Positions 8,423 to 17,206 of a stretch of DNA of 64,000 nucleotides are shown here, one piece after another. Made by a program: the position numbers and the translations under genes. The stretch covers positions 1,240,001 through 1,304,000 of the forward strand of contig CAWJCN010000003.1 of NCBI GenBank assembly GCA_963841415.1. Reading direction: 5' to 3'. The DNA comes from DASUAS01 sp963841415 (lineage in GTDB: Bacteria > Actinomycetota > Acidimicrobiia > IMCC26256 > DASPTH01). The notes beneath the pieces are model-generated. The model had not been told where the DNA came from and made no database searches. It saw only the letters and a list, made by a program, of their open reading frames with translations. How positions within the stretch are numbered: position 1 is the stretch's first letter; each line of letters starts with the position of its first letter.

Positions 8423-8736
8423 CGCACGGTCGACTCGCGGCGCCCGACCTCGCACCTGCACGCGGTGAGACGACCATCCCGGTCGCGACCGCCGCGGGGT
8501 TCACCGTCGAACAGATCCTGAGCGGACGCCTCGACGGCACTCAGGCATACGCACAGGATCACGACGAGTGGGTCGTCGTGCACGCGGGCACCGCAGTGCT
8601 CGAGGTCGGCGGCGTCGAGCACCACCTCTCAGCGGGAGATTGGTGGCTGCTGCCCGCGGGCACACCACACCGGCTCCTGCGCACCGAACCCGCCACGAGC
8701 TGGATAGCCGTGCGGTCGGACCGCATCGGCGGTTGA
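8419..8736 (+). CDS. small cupin-domain protein
   Basis: The 105-residue single cupin has a central AYAQDHDEWVVVHAGTAVLEV strand pair, then GGVEHHLSAGDWWLLPAGTPHRLLRT. The second cupin motif (G-D-x4-P-x-G-x2-H) is complete; in the first motif a histidine/aspartate pair (DHDEW) could ligate a metal. The GTG start overlaps the SRPBCC stop by four bases, so they are translated as a pair. It ends 16 bp before the convergent hydrolase gene. The substrate is unknown. Confidence 0.85.
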   Translation: MTHGRLAAPDLAPARGETTIPVATAAGFTVEQILSGRLDGTQAYAQDHDEWVVVHAGTAVLEVGGVEHHLSAGDWWLLPAGTPHRLLRTEPATSWIAVRSDRIGG

Positions 8737-8752
8737 TCGGTCGGCCGCATCA

Positions 8753-9625
8753 TCACGCCCGCGGCGCGGGAAAGGCCTCGAAGAGATCGGGCGTCCGCGG
8801 CGTCACATCGTCGAGAAACGCACGCACCATCGGCACCAACACGGCCGACTCACCCGCGATGCCGACGTGCGACGTGGCCGGCAGGATCACCAGGCGCGCA
8901 GCTGGAGCCTTCTGCAGCGTCCCCGACGCTGCGGCTTCCTCGTCGCCGCCACCGCGCAACTTGAACATCGCCAGCGCATGCTCCGGCCTCACGCCGTCTG
9001 CATCGCCGACGACGACCATCGTCTTCCCAGGAGTCGAACGCATCTGCGCGTCGCTGATGTTCTGGTCATCGATGTTCAAGACCTTCATCTTCTCGATGTA
9101 GGCGTCGAACGCCGCGGCGTCCGACGTGTGCGTCTTGAACGCCTTCTCGACGGGAGCGCCGGCGAACGCCGTGGCGCTGAGACCCTCAATGCTCTCGAAC
9201 ACCGACGGATACCAGCCGTCCTTGCGGTAGGTGGCCGAGAGCGAGACCAGCTTGTCGACGAGCGTCGGGTGACGAAGCGCGAGCTGCAGCGCAACCCCGC
9301 CGCCTTGCGAGTAGCCCATCACATCCGCACGCTCGACCTGCAACGCGCGCAGCAACGCCGCGGCATCGTCGGCGAACTGCTCGTAGGACATCGCGCGCGA
9401 AGCATCCGGAGTGCGGCCGTGCCCTTGCTGATCGAAGACGATGACGGTGCGCTCGCGGGCGAAGGCGGTCACCCACGGGTTCATCGAGTCGGTGGCCATG
9501 AACGCGCCCGGGATGAGCAGCAACGGAGACGTCTTCGACTTGTCGAGCTCGCCGTGTACCTCGTAGTAGAGGCTCAGACCGTTGATCGGCAGGTGACCGT
9601 TGTGTGAAGGCTCCGTCGGTGTCAC
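8753..9625 (-). CDS. alpha/beta hydrolase
   Basis: The 290-residue alpha/beta hydrolase has the oxyanion-side PLLLIPGAFM, a VFDQQGHGRT loop, the nucleophile elbow GYSQGGGVAL (serine), an acid in VVVGDADGV, and the catalytic histidine in LPATSHVGI. I chose GTG 9625 because it overlaps the stop of the upstream DUF899 gene (GTGA) and places the first strand (LPINGLSLYYEVHG) correctly. It forms a two-gene leftward operon with the DUF899 protein. The family includes esterases, C-C hydrolases and haloperoxidase-like enzymes; no specificity can be assigned. Confidence 0.88.
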   Translation of the reverse strand: MTPTEPSHNGHLPINGLSLYYEVHGELDKSKTSPLLLIPGAFMATDSMNPWVTAFARERTVIVFDQQGHGRTPDASRAMSYEQFADDAAALLRALQVERADVMGYSQGGGVALQLALRHPTLVDKLVSLSATYRKDGWYPSVFESIEGLSATAFAGAPVEKAFKTHTSDAAAFDAYIEKMKVLNIDDQNISDAQMRSTPGKTMVVVGDADGVRPEHALAMFKLRGGGDEEAAASGTLQKAPAARLVILPATSHVGIAGESAVLVPMVRAFLDDVTPRTPDLFEAFPAPRA

Positions 9626-10314
9626 TTCGGGCCGTAGAGCCGGGCGACATCGGGAGAGTCGAGCCACTTGGAGTACGTGGGCGTCTTCGGCCAACCGTCG
9701 GGTGAATCCTGCCATTCCTCTTGGCGGCCCCACGGCAGGATGTCGACCAACGCGAAGGTGTAGCTGAGCTGCTCGGTGCCGCGGCCGTCGGTGTGCCAGG
9801 TGCGGTAGACCTTGTCGCCGTCGCGGAGGAACACGTTCATGGCGAAGCCCCCGCCGGGCGGTGCGCCCACGTCGGCGCCGAACGAGCTCTCCGACGACGA
9901 GTACCAGTCCATCGTGTTGCCGACCTTCGCCTTGTAGGCCAGCGCCTTGTCGATCGGCCCGTTGGTCACGATGACGAAACGGGCGTCGTAGTTGTCGAGG
10001 AAGTCCAGCCTCACGTACTGCGACGTCAGGCTGGTACAACCGCCGCACTGCCATTCCGCGCCCTCGGACCACATGTGGTTGTAGACGATGAGTTGGGAGT
10101 GCCCGTCGAACACGTCGACCAGGCGAATGGGGCCGTCCGGACCAATCAGCGCGTAGTCGGGGAGCTCGACCATCGGCAGCCTGCGGCGCTGTGCCGCGAT
10201 GGCGTCGAGCTCACGAGTGGCGGCCTTCTCCCTCACACGCAGGTCGTCGAGCGCGGCCTGCCAGGTCTGTGGGTCGACGACGGGGGGTAGGCCGCTGGCG
10301 GTCTGTTCGGTCAT
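9622..10314 (-). CDS. DUF899 thioredoxin-like protein
   Basis: The 230-residue protein matches the DUF899 family. It has an N-terminal helix with REKAATRELDAIAAQRRRLP, the VYNHMWSEGAEWQCGGCTS segment with a CxxC pair in a thioredoxin-like fold, and the C-terminal HTDGRGTEQLSYTFALVDILPWGRQE signature. The ATG at 10314 follows GGGAGGAAG. Members are commonly annotated as AhpC/TSA-like. A redox role is plausible from the CxxC but not shown. It is translationally coupled to the downstream hydrolase. Confidence 0.85.
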   Translation of the reverse strand: MTEQTASGLPPVVDPQTWQAALDDLRVREKAATRELDAIAAQRRRLPMVELPDYALIGPDGPIRLVDVFDGHSQLIVYNHMWSEGAEWQCGGCTSLTSQYVRLDFLDNYDARFVIVTNGPIDKALAYKAKVGNTMDWYSSSESSFGADVGAPPGGGFAMNVFLRDGDKVYRTWHTDGRGTEQLSYTFALVDILPWGRQEEWQDSPDGWPKTPTYSKWLDSPDVARLYGPK

Positions 10315-10603
10315 GCTTCCTCCCGGACTCGGATGCATCTGCCGTGCAGTGTTGACCGGAGACGGCGGCAAAACTCATCGCACGACCCCTCTACCGGCTC
10401 AGCAACCTGCCCGTGGTCGCCGCCGAGCGCTCCGGTGATCGCTCCCGGGCACGTGCGCGGCCTGCTCGCCTGCGGCGGCTGTACCTGGTACCCACTCGGA
10501 ACCCCACCCCCCGGAAACGCGGACCACCCCTTTTGACCCCTGGTCGCGCCGCGTCATCGGGCGGAGACTGGAACGACGCAGCACCCGAACAAGGAGTGCC
10601 ACC
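10315..10603. other. divergent intergenic region, no gene seen
   Basis: This 289-bp spacer separates the leftward DUF899 operon from the rightward DUF1918 gene and must hold both promoters. A TTGACC hexamer within CCCCTTTTGACCCC (about 10528-10541) could be a -35 element for the rightward gene. I found no convincing coding frame, RNA gene or repeat. Confidence 0.5.
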
Positions 10604-10807
10604 ATGCACGCGAACGTCGGCGACCGGCTGGTCATCACAGGGCACCACGTGGGCGAGTCCGAGCGCAGTGCCGAGATCCTCGAGGTGCACGGCGACGACG
10701 GTGGGCCGCCCTTCGTCGTGCGGTGGGACGACGACGGCCACCAGGGCCTGTTCTTCCCCGGCTCCGACGCCCTCGTCCAACCCGCGCGCCACCAGTCGCG
10801 GCGGTGA
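10604..10807 (+). CDS. DUF1918 small protein
   Basis: The 67-residue protein is typical of actinobacterial DUF1918: NVGDRLVITGHHVGE, AEILEVHGDDG, then PPFVVRWDDDGHQGLFFPGSDA. It is a small SH3-like beta barrel of unknown function, common in Actinobacteria. AAGGAG lies nine bases upstream of the ATG. It appears monocistronic and faces the thiolase gene, whose stop is 11 bp away. Confidence 0.92.
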   Translation: MHANVGDRLVITGHHVGESERSAEILEVHGDDGGPPFVVRWDDDGHQGLFFPGSDALVQPARHQSRR

Positions 10808-10818
10808 CGCGACCCGGC

Positions 10819-11967
10819 TCAGGTCGGCTGCGTCGAGAGGATGACCGTCGCGGCGGCCTGGAACATGCCGCCGATCGCGTGGGTCAGGGAGACGTCCACG
10901 CCGTCGACCTGCGCCGACGCTTCGCCGCGTAGCTGACGGATCGACTCCTGCAGCGCGTACATCCCGTACATCCCACTGTGCGTGTAGTTGAGCCCGCCGC
11001 CGCTCGTGTTCACCGGCAAGCGGCCGCCGATCGCAGTGTGACCGTCGTGCACGAACGCACCGGCCTCGCCGCGTGGGACGAGTCCGAGATCCTCCAGCGC
11101 CATGAGCGGGAGGTGCGCGGTGGCGTCGTAGAGCATCGCGTGCTGGATGTCGGCGGCCGCCACCCCGGCGTCGGTGAATGCCGCGGCACCGGCGCGACGG
11201 AACGCATCCGACGACGTGAGGTCGGGCATCTGGCTGGCCATGGCCGCGCCGGTCGCTTCGCCGCTGCCGAGGAGGAACACCGGCGGGCGCGGCAGGTCGC
11301 GAGCGCGTTCAGCCGACGTGACGACGATCGCACCCCCGGCGTCGGTGGTGACGCAGCACATGGGTCGGGTGAACGGGTAGGCGACCATCCGTTCGTCGAG
11401 GACGCCGTCGACGGTGATCGGTTCGCGGCGTAGCGCCCGCGGGTTGCGCGCCGCCCAGTCGCGTTGCGCGACGACGACTTCGGCCAACGCGCGGCGGTCG
11501 AGGCCCCGGTCGCGGAGGAAGCGCAACGCGCCCAGGGTCAGGAGCGTCAGCGGGCCGACGGTCCCGTACGGGAGCTCGAACTGGCCCTGCCACGTGGCCG
11601 GCCCGGGGAGGACCAGCGGGCCACCGAGTCCGGAGCGTCCGCTCTCGCCGTGCGTGATCAGGACGACCTCACACTGACCCGCGGCGATGGCGTCCGCCGC
11701 GTGGCGGAGGTGGACGAGATTCGAGCAGCCGCCGACCATCGTCGCGTCCACCCAACCGGCCTCGATGCCGAGCGAGTGGGCGACGAACGTGGGCAGGTAG
11801 GGGCTGAGCCCGCTGCAGGCGACACCGTCGACGTCGCGCGGGGTGAGTCCGCAGTCGGCCAACGCGCGGCGGGCCGCGTCGGTCGCGAGCCCGAGCGCCG
11901 ACAGCGCGACGGTGCCGATCTCGGCGGTCTCGGCGGCGCCGACGATGGCGACGGACGGCGTGCTCAC
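10819..11967 (-). CDS. thiolase-superfamily protein (lipid-transfer/Ltp type)
   Basis: The 382-residue thiolase-fold protein resembles the SCP-x/Ltp branch. The candidate nucleophile is Cys81 in MVGGCSNLVHLRHA. NTSGGGLNYTHSGMYG is the NxxGG-type motif, and the terminal HAIGGMFQAAA replaces the CxG motif of degradative thiolases. Ltp-type proteins paired with DUF35 partners act as thiolases or retro-aldolases in side-chain degradation of steroids. The gene directly follows a DUF35 gene, with a GTGA overlap. Whether it cleaves by Claisen or aldol chemistry cannot be decided from sequence. Confidence 0.85.
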   Translation of the reverse strand: MSTPSVAIVGAAETAEIGTVALSALGLATDAARRALADCGLTPRDVDGVACSGLSPYLPTFVAHSLGIEAGWVDATMVGGCSNLVHLRHAADAIAAGQCEVVLITHGESGRSGLGGPLVLPGPATWQGQFELPYGTVGPLTLLTLGALRFLRDRGLDRRALAEVVVAQRDWAARNPRALRREPITVDGVLDERMVAYPFTRPMCCVTTDAGGAIVVTSAERARDLPRPPVFLLGSGEATGAAMASQMPDLTSSDAFRRAGAAAFTDAGVAAADIQHAMLYDATAHLPLMALEDLGLVPRGEAGAFVHDGHTAIGGRLPVNTSGGGLNYTHSGMYGMYALQESIRQLRGEASAQVDGVDVSLTHAIGGMFQAAATVILSTQPT

Positions 11968-12362
11968 CGGAGCCGTCGGCGGAACATCGGCAACGTGATG
12001 TCGCCGACGCTCTCGAACGTCACTTCCAACGGGAGGTCGAGCTCCAGCACCTCCGGATCGGGTTCGAGCCCGACGAGGTTGCTGAGCATGCGGGGACCCT
12101 CCTCGAGCTCGACCTCGGCGATCACGTACGGCGCGTCGAACCCGGGCGCGGCTCGGTGGGTGATCACGTAGCTGTGGAGGGCACCGCGGCCCGATGCCGG
12201 AACGACCTGCACGTCGTCGCTCGCGCAGGCCGGACAGAACGGCTGGGGCGGGAAGTAGGTGTGGTCACACGCCTGGCACCGCTGCAGCCGGAGCTCGCCG
12301 GCGGCGGTGCCGTCCCAGAAGTGCTGCGTCTCGGGGGTCGGCTTCGGAACTGGTCGAGGCAC
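11964..12362 (-). CDS. DUF35 OB-fold/zinc-ribbon acyl-CoA-associated protein
   Basis: The 132-residue protein has an N-terminal helix (PETQHFWDGTAAGELRLQ), then the rubredoxin-like zinc ribbon CQACDHTYFPPQPFCPAC (two CxxC pairs), then an OB fold (GRGALHSYVITHR to PLEVTFESVG). DUF35 proteins bind acyl-CoA and are obligate partners of Ltp-type thiolases/aldolases and MaoC hydratases. I chose GTG 12362, which lies 25 bp after the corrected stop of the exporter gene; the frame runs open far upstream only as a shadow of that gene. It is coupled to the thiolase downstream. Confidence 0.9.
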   Translation of the reverse strand: MPRPVPKPTPETQHFWDGTAAGELRLQRCQACDHTYFPPQPFCPACASDDVQVVPASGRGALHSYVITHRAAPGFDAPYVIAEVELEEGPRMLSNLVGLEPDPEVLELDLPLEVTFESVGDITLPMFRRRLR

Positions 12363-12387
12363 GCGGCGAACGTAGTGGAACTGCGCG

Positions 12388-14002
12388 TCACCCCACCGGT
12401 GGCGACGGTTCGGGGACGGGTGAGTGCAACGTGGGCTCGACCAGCAGCATCTCGCCGTCGGGGAGCACGGGCTCGGGTACGGGTGCCGCGGGCGGCGTCG
12501 CGGATGTCGGCCGGCTTGCCGCCCGGCATCAGGGCGATGCTGATGATGCCGAGGATCACGATCACGAGCGCGGCCATGAAGACGACGTGCAGCGCGTCGG
12601 AGAACGCGCCCCGCACGAGGTGCTGCGTCTCGGCCGGGAAGGCCGCTGCGGCCTGCGGTGACAACAGCGCACTGGCCTTGATGTGCGTGTGTGGGAACAG
12701 CTCGGCGAGCCGGTTGCTGAGCGTCGTCAGCATGAGCGCGGCGCCGATGGCGACGCCGAACACTCCGCCGAGCTGACGGGTGAAGTTCACCAGGCCGGTC
12801 GCGACGCCCATGCGCGGGAGGTCGACCGAGTTCTGGGCCGCCAGCATCGTGGCGATGAAACCGAAGCCCATGCCGGTGCCGATGCAGACCATGGCGAAGG
12901 TCACTTCGAGCTTCGAGGAGCCGACGCCGACCCCCGAGAGCACCACCGTGCCGACGAGCAGCCCGACGAACGACGCCACGCACATGAGCCGGTAGCCGAT
13001 CCGCAGCACGACCGGCGAGCCGATCGCCGACGCGATCACCACCGACAACATCATCGGCGTCAACACGCGGCCGGCGTCGGTCGCCGATGACTTGAGCACG
13101 ACCTGCACGAACAGCGGAAGGAACGAGATGATCGCGAACATCACCATGCCGAGCGGTAGGCCGATGATGCTGGCGGCCCGCAAAGCCGGCACGCGGAACA
13201 ACGAGAACGGGATGAGCGGTTCGCTCGCCTTGCGCTCCGCCACGACGAACGCGACGAAGAGGATCACGCTGGTGACGAGCGACCCCACGATCGTCGGTGA
13301 ACCCCACGCGTAGTCGCGGCCACCGGTCTCGAGCGCGAACACCAGCAGGATCGTCCATCCCAGCAGGGTGCACATCCCGAGCCAGTCGATGCGGTGACGG
13401 CGACGCTCGTCGAGCGGCTCGATCATCACCGTCTGCACCAGCGCGAAGGCCGCGACGCCGATCGGCAGGTTCACGAAGAACACCCAGTGCCACGAGAGCT
13501 GGTCGGTGATGAAGCCGCCGATCAGCGGGCCGATCACCGACGAGAACCCGAACACCGCCGACATCACCGCCGAGAGCTTCGCCCGCTGCTCGAGCGTGTA
13601 GAGGTCGGCGACGATGGTCTGCGCAACCGGGAGCAGGCAGCCGGCCCCGACACCCTGCATGGCGCGGAACAGGATGAGCTGGAACATCGACGTCGACAGC
13701 CCGCAGAACACCGACCCGGTGAGGAAGATCACCATGCCGAGGAGGAAGATGCGCTTGCGGCCGTACATGTCGGCGAGGCGGCCCCAGAGCGGGATCGACG
13801 CGATCTCGGCCAGCAGGTAGGCGGTGAACACCCACGCGTAGTGGTCGATGCCGTGGAGATCGCCGATGATCGTCGGCATGGCGGTGGCCACGATGGTGCT
13901 GTCGAGCGCGGCGAGGAACATCCCCGCGATGGCACCTGCGGTCGTGAGGTAGATGCGACGCTTGGACAGCCGCGACGCGTACTCGGTCGTGTTCGACGTC
14001 AC
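12388..14002 (-). CDS. DHA2-type MFS drug exporter, 3' frameshift
   Basis: This is a 14-TM EmrB/QacA-family proton antiporter. The N-terminal LDSTIVATAMPTI motif is diagnostic of DHA2 transporters, followed by GRLADMYGRKRIF (motif A) and GVGAGCLLPVAQ. The main frame stays intact to about base 12500. Beyond that it keeps reading with poor codon choice deep into the DUF35 gene. A +1 frame instead gives a proline-rich tail (PVPEPVLPDGEMLLVEP...) with normal codon use and a TGA at 12388-12390, leaving 25 bp before DUF35. I therefore infer one extra base near 12495-12510 (error or mutation). The GTG start overlaps the stop of the TetR gene. Confidence 0.88.
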
Positions 14003-14577
14003 GACCGCGCGCCGGTGAGCGCCGGACCGAGCACGCGCGCGAGGTCACGTACGCGACGGTCGACCGGATGGGTGGGTCGACGGAGGTGTTCCACGAACAG
14101 TCCCCAGAGGAACGTGGTGAGCACGTCGGTGGCGGCCGCGACGTCGGCGTCGGGAGCAAGGTCGTTGCCGAGCATGAGGGTCTGGTACCAGCGCTCGCGC
14201 CACTCGGCGTCGAGCGCGGTGCCGGCGGCCTGCGCGTCGGGGTCGCCGAGCGACGACTCGCGATGCATGAGGCGGAGGAAGTCGTAGTCGTCGAGGAACC
14301 GCGACAGCTCACGGCTGGCCTGCTCGACGATGAGCTGCTGCACCGGCGCCGGATCCGGCGCGACCCACGGTTCGCGCTCCACGCGTTCCCGGTAGACGGC
14401 GCGGATGAGCTCGGCTTTGGAGGAGAAGTGGTAGTAGAGCCCGGGCACGGTCACCCCGGCGGCGTCGGCCAACTCGCGCATGCTCACGCCGGTCGTGCCG
14501 CGCTCCGAGAAGAGGCGCAGTGCGCGCTCCACCACGCGGTCCCTCGTCGCGACGGTGCGCCCAGAGCCGGCAGCCAT
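13999..14577 (-). CDS. TetR-family repressor
   Basis: The 192-residue regulator has the N-terminal helix-turn-helix AADAAGVTVPGLYYHFSSKAEL, with the TetR signature around residues 35-55, preceded by RVVERALRLFSERGTTGVSMRELA. The C-terminal ligand domain is unassigned. It heads the leftward operon with the DHA2 exporter (GTGA overlap), DUF35 and thiolase. A perfect 20-bp dyad at 14592-14611, fifteen bases upstream of its start, is the probable autoregulatory operator. Confidence 0.93.
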   Translation of the reverse strand: MAAGSGRTVATRDRVVERALRLFSERGTTGVSMRELADAAGVTVPGLYYHFSSKAELIRAVYRERVEREPWVAPDPAPVQQLIVEQASRELSRFLDDYDFLRLMHRESSLGDPDAQAAGTALDAEWRERWYQTLMLGNDLAPDADVAAATDVLTTFLWGLFVEHLRRPTHPVDRRVRDLARVLGPALTGARS

Positions 14578-14591
14578 CCCGCCGGGAACTT

Positions 14592-14611
14592 ACTTGAACG
14601 CTCGTTCAAGT
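14592..14611. promoter_or_regulatory. TetR-type operator palindrome
   Basis: ACTTGAACG (14592-14600), CT, CGTTCAAGT (14603-14611) is a perfect inverted repeat with 9-bp arms and a 2-bp centre, the usual geometry of TetR-family operators. It lies between the start of the TetR gene (14577) and the 3' end of the P450 gene (14639), overlapping the only space available for the TetR operon promoter. The same right half (GTTCAA) recurs once just downstream as GTTCAACG. Confidence 0.85.
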
Positions 14612-14638
14612 TCAACGAGCGCGCCGCCTGGCGGTGCG

Positions 14639-15841
14639 TCAGCTGGCGACCACCGGGAGGCGCTCCCACCCGCGGACGTTGGGGGTGTGGGCCTGCTTGG
14701 CGTGGTCCCAGTCGACGTCCCAGTCGGCCCAACGCTGGAGCACCTCGTCGAGCGCCACCCGTCCTTCGAGCCGGGCGAGCGCGGCGCCGAGGCAGAAGTG
14801 GAGGCCGTACCCGAAGCTCAGGTGGTGGTCGATGTCGCGGTGGATGTCGAAGCGGTCGCCGTCGGGGAAGTGGCGGTCGTCGCGGTTCCCGGAGCCGTTG
14901 ATCAGCACCATGATCTCGCCCTCCGAGATCTTTTCGCCGTAGACCTCCACGTCGCGTTGCACGGTGCGCGACTGCACCGGCGATGGTGCCTCGTAGCGCA
15001 GGATCTCCTCGATCGCGCCCGGCACCAGCGAGCGGTCGGCGGCGAGCTCGCGGCGCTGGTCGGGGTGCTCGGCGAGCAACTTGCCCGTCCAGCCGATGAG
15101 GCGGGTGGTGGTCTCGTTGCCCGCGCCCGCGAGCAGCATGATGTACATGAGCGTCTCGTCGCGGCTCAGCGTCCGCGTGACGCCGTGCTCGTCTTCGAAC
15201 TCGGTGGTGATCAGCTTGGTCATGAGGTCGTCGGTCGGGTGCTTGATCCGGTGGTCGACGTACTCGCTGAACACGTCGAGGCCCTCGAAGATCACGCCGG
15301 CCGACGGCACCTCCTCGCCCTCGCCCTCGATGCGCAAGCTGGCATCGATGCGGTCGCGAATCGAGACCTGGTCCTCTTCGGGGATGCCGAGCAGCATCCC
15401 GATGGTGAGCATGGGCATGATCGCCCCGAGGTCGGTGATGAAGTCGAAGCGACCCTCGGCGACCAGTGGATCGAGCGTGCGCGTGCAGAACTCGCGCACC
15501 TTGGGCTCGATGGCGAGCATCGCCTTGGGCGTGAAGACGCGTGACATGAGGCTGCGGTGCACGTCGTGCGCGGGAGGGTCCTCCATGAGGATCGAACCCG
15601 GGGGCATCTCCATGCCCGAGAGGATCATCTCGAGCGTGGAGCCCTTGCCCGACCGGTACGTGTCCCAGTCGACGAGCGCCTTCTCGACGTCGTCGTAACG
15701 GGTCAACGCCCAGAACGTGTACTTCTCGTTGCGGTACAGCGGCGACTCGTCGCGCATCCGCTTCCAGAGCGGGTGCGGGTCCACGTCGATCTCGACGTTG
15801 AACGGGTCGTAGTAGATCTCGTTGTCGCTCGTGATCGTCAC
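14639..15841 (-). CDS. cytochrome P450 (bacterial class I)
   Basis: The 400-residue soluble P450 has the I-helix oxygen-binding AGAGNETTTR, the K-helix ExxR in EEILRYEAP, and heme loop FGYGLHFCLGAALAR with the proximal cysteine at 350. The opening YYDPFNVEIDVDPHPLWKRM and WDTYRSGKGS are shared with a second P450 in the window (48118-49308). The two are clearly paralogues, down to the final RGWE(R/K)LPV. It is divergent from an operon encoding a Rieske protein and a P450-type ferredoxin that could be its electron donors. The substrate is unknown. Confidence 0.95.
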   Translation of the reverse strand: MTITSDNEIYYDPFNVEIDVDPHPLWKRMRDESPLYRNEKYTFWALTRYDDVEKALVDWDTYRSGKGSTLEMILSGMEMPPGSILMEDPPAHDVHRSLMSRVFTPKAMLAIEPKVREFCTRTLDPLVAEGRFDFITDLGAIMPMLTIGMLLGIPEEDQVSIRDRIDASLRIEGEGEEVPSAGVIFEGLDVFSEYVDHRIKHPTDDLMTKLITTEFEDEHGVTRTLSRDETLMYIMLLAGAGNETTTRLIGWTGKLLAEHPDQRRELAADRSLVPGAIEEILRYEAPSPVQSRTVQRDVEVYGEKISEGEIMVLINGSGNRDDRHFPDGDRFDIHRDIDHHLSFGYGLHFCLGAALARLEGRVALDEVLQRWADWDVDWDHAKQAHTPNVRGWERLPVVAS

Positions 15842-15860
15842 CGGTGGATCCTTCCGCGAA

Positions 15861-15895
15861 GTGGCGGCGCGTCGCCACCCAGCCTAAAGTTAGGC
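15861..15895. promoter_or_regulatory. two inverted repeats in divergent P450/amidohydrolase promoter region
   Basis: GTGGCG (15861-15866) and CGCCAC (15873-15878) form a GC-rich dyad with a 6-bp centre. Immediately after comes GCCTAAAGTTAGGC (15882-15895), a 6-bp-armed dyad with a 2-bp centre. Both sit in the 81-bp gap between the leftward P450 (start 15841) and the rightward amidohydrolase (start 15923). TAAAGT within the second dyad could be a -10 element for the rightward operon. A regulator binding here could control both directions. Confidence 0.6.
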
Positions 15896-15922
15896 GGCGT
15901 CCAAAATCAAGGGGAGAGAGCC

Positions 15923-17182
15923 ATGACCGCGACCGAGTACATCGAGATCATCCACCGCGAGCTCCCGTTTCCGACGTTCGACGCGGACAACCACCTCTAC
16001 GAGAACCAGGATGCGCTCACGAAGTTCCTTCCCGCCGAGTACCAGGGCGTCGTGCGGTACGTCGACATCGGCGGGCGCACGAAGCTGGCGCTCCAGGACA
16101 AGATCTCCGACTACATCCCCAACCCGACCTTCAACCGGGTCGCGGTGCCCGGCGGCGCGGGGATGGACGTCACCAAGGGCGGTGAGGGCTTCAACCGTCC
16201 CGGCGCCGGTGCCGGCTTCGGGAAGATGGTCGCGATGCCGAGCCTCGACGCGTTCTTCGACCCCGAGCCGCGCCTCGAGCTCATGAAGGAGATGGGCATC
16301 GACCGCACGTTGCTGTGGCCGACGCTTGCCAGCGCGCTCGAAGAGCGCATGGCCAACGACCCGGACGCGGTGTGCGCCGTCATCCACGCGCTGAACCAGT
16401 GGATGCACGAGCACTGGACCTACGTGTACTCAGACGCCATCTTCTCGACGCCGATCGTGAGCCTGGCCGCCGGCAACGACGTCGCCATCGCCGAGCTCGA
16501 CTACGTCGCCGAACGCGGCGCCAAGATCTTCCTCATCCGCGTCGCACCGGTGCCCACGTGGAAGGGTCGGAAGTCGTTCGCGCTGCCGGAGTTCGACCCC
16601 TTCTGGGAGCGCGTGGTCGAGCTGGACCTCGTCGTCGGCATGCACTCGGGCGACGCCGGTTACAACCGCTACACGAACGAGTGGGAGGGTCTCGGCGATC
16701 GCGAGATGGTGATCACCGCGAAGTCGAAGGCGCGCCAGTCGTCGCCCGCGTTCCTCGCGTTGTCGTCCGAGAAGGACAACCTCGTCGACGCGATGGCGTC
16801 GATCATCGGCCATGGCCTCGCCACGCGGTTCCCGTCGCTCCGGTTCATGCCGGTCGAGTTCGCGAGCTCGTGGATCCGGCCGTTCTACGAGAAGTTGCAG
16901 CGCACCTACGATCGGGCGCCGGTGCTCTTCGACGAGAGCCCGGTCGACATCTTCAACCGCAACGTGTGGGTGCACGCGTTCCACGAGCCCGAACCCAAGG
17001 GGCTCATCGACCTCGGCATCCCGGCCGACCACATCATGTTCGGCTCCGACTTCCCGCACCCGGAAGGCATGGCGGACCCGCTCGCGTACTCTGCCGTGGT
17101 CGCCGATCTCCCGCTCGACGACCAGGCCCTCATCATGGGCGGCGCGCTCGAGCGGGCGATGAGGGTCGGTCGTTACGCCTGA
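15923..17182 (+). CDS. amidohydrolase-2 family metal-dependent hydrolase
   Basis: The 419-residue protein is of the ACMSD/gamma-resorcylate decarboxylase-like amidohydrolase family. It has an N-terminal FPTFDADNHLYE (usual HxH replaced by a D-x-x-H pattern), a middle LVVGMHSGDAG histidine, and the C-terminal HIMFGSDFPHPEG motif with the catalytic aspartate. GGGGAGAG lies upstream of the ATG. It is the first gene of a rightward set with a Rieske protein, ferredoxin and epoxide hydrolase. Four further paralogues occur in the window (20077, 30727, 35449, 37396), the first more distant. Confidence 0.88.
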   Translation: MTATEYIEIIHRELPFPTFDADNHLYENQDALTKFLPAEYQGVVRYVDIGGRTKLALQDKISDYIPNPTFNRVAVPGGAGMDVTKGGEGFNRPGAGAGFGKMVAMPSLDAFFDPEPRLELMKEMGIDRTLLWPTLASALEERMANDPDAVCAVIHALNQWMHEHWTYVYSDAIFSTPIVSLAAGNDVAIAELDYVAERGAKIFLIRVAPVPTWKGRKSFALPEFDPFWERVVELDLVVGMHSGDAGYNRYTNEWEGLGDREMVITAKSKARQSSPAFLALSSEKDNLVDAMASIIGHGLATRFPSLRFMPVEFASSWIRPFYEKLQRTYDRAPVLFDESPVDIFNRNVWVHAFHEPEPKGLIDLGIPADHIMFGSDFPHPEGMADPLAYSAVVADLPLDDQALIMGGALERAMRVGRYA

Positions 17183-17206
17183 GTCGTCCCGCCGTACGCT
17201 GCGAGC

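Noticed and set aside
12164..12390. Extension of the DHA2 exporter frame across the DUF35 gene
   Set aside because: Codon choice becomes abnormal and arginine/serine-rich after about 12500, whereas the +1 frame has normal codon use and a stop 25 bp before DUF35.
15557..15922. N-terminal extension of the amidohydrolase at 15923
   Set aside because: The open frame upstream is antisense to the P450 gene and lacks family sequence; GGGGAGAG directly precedes ATG 15923.
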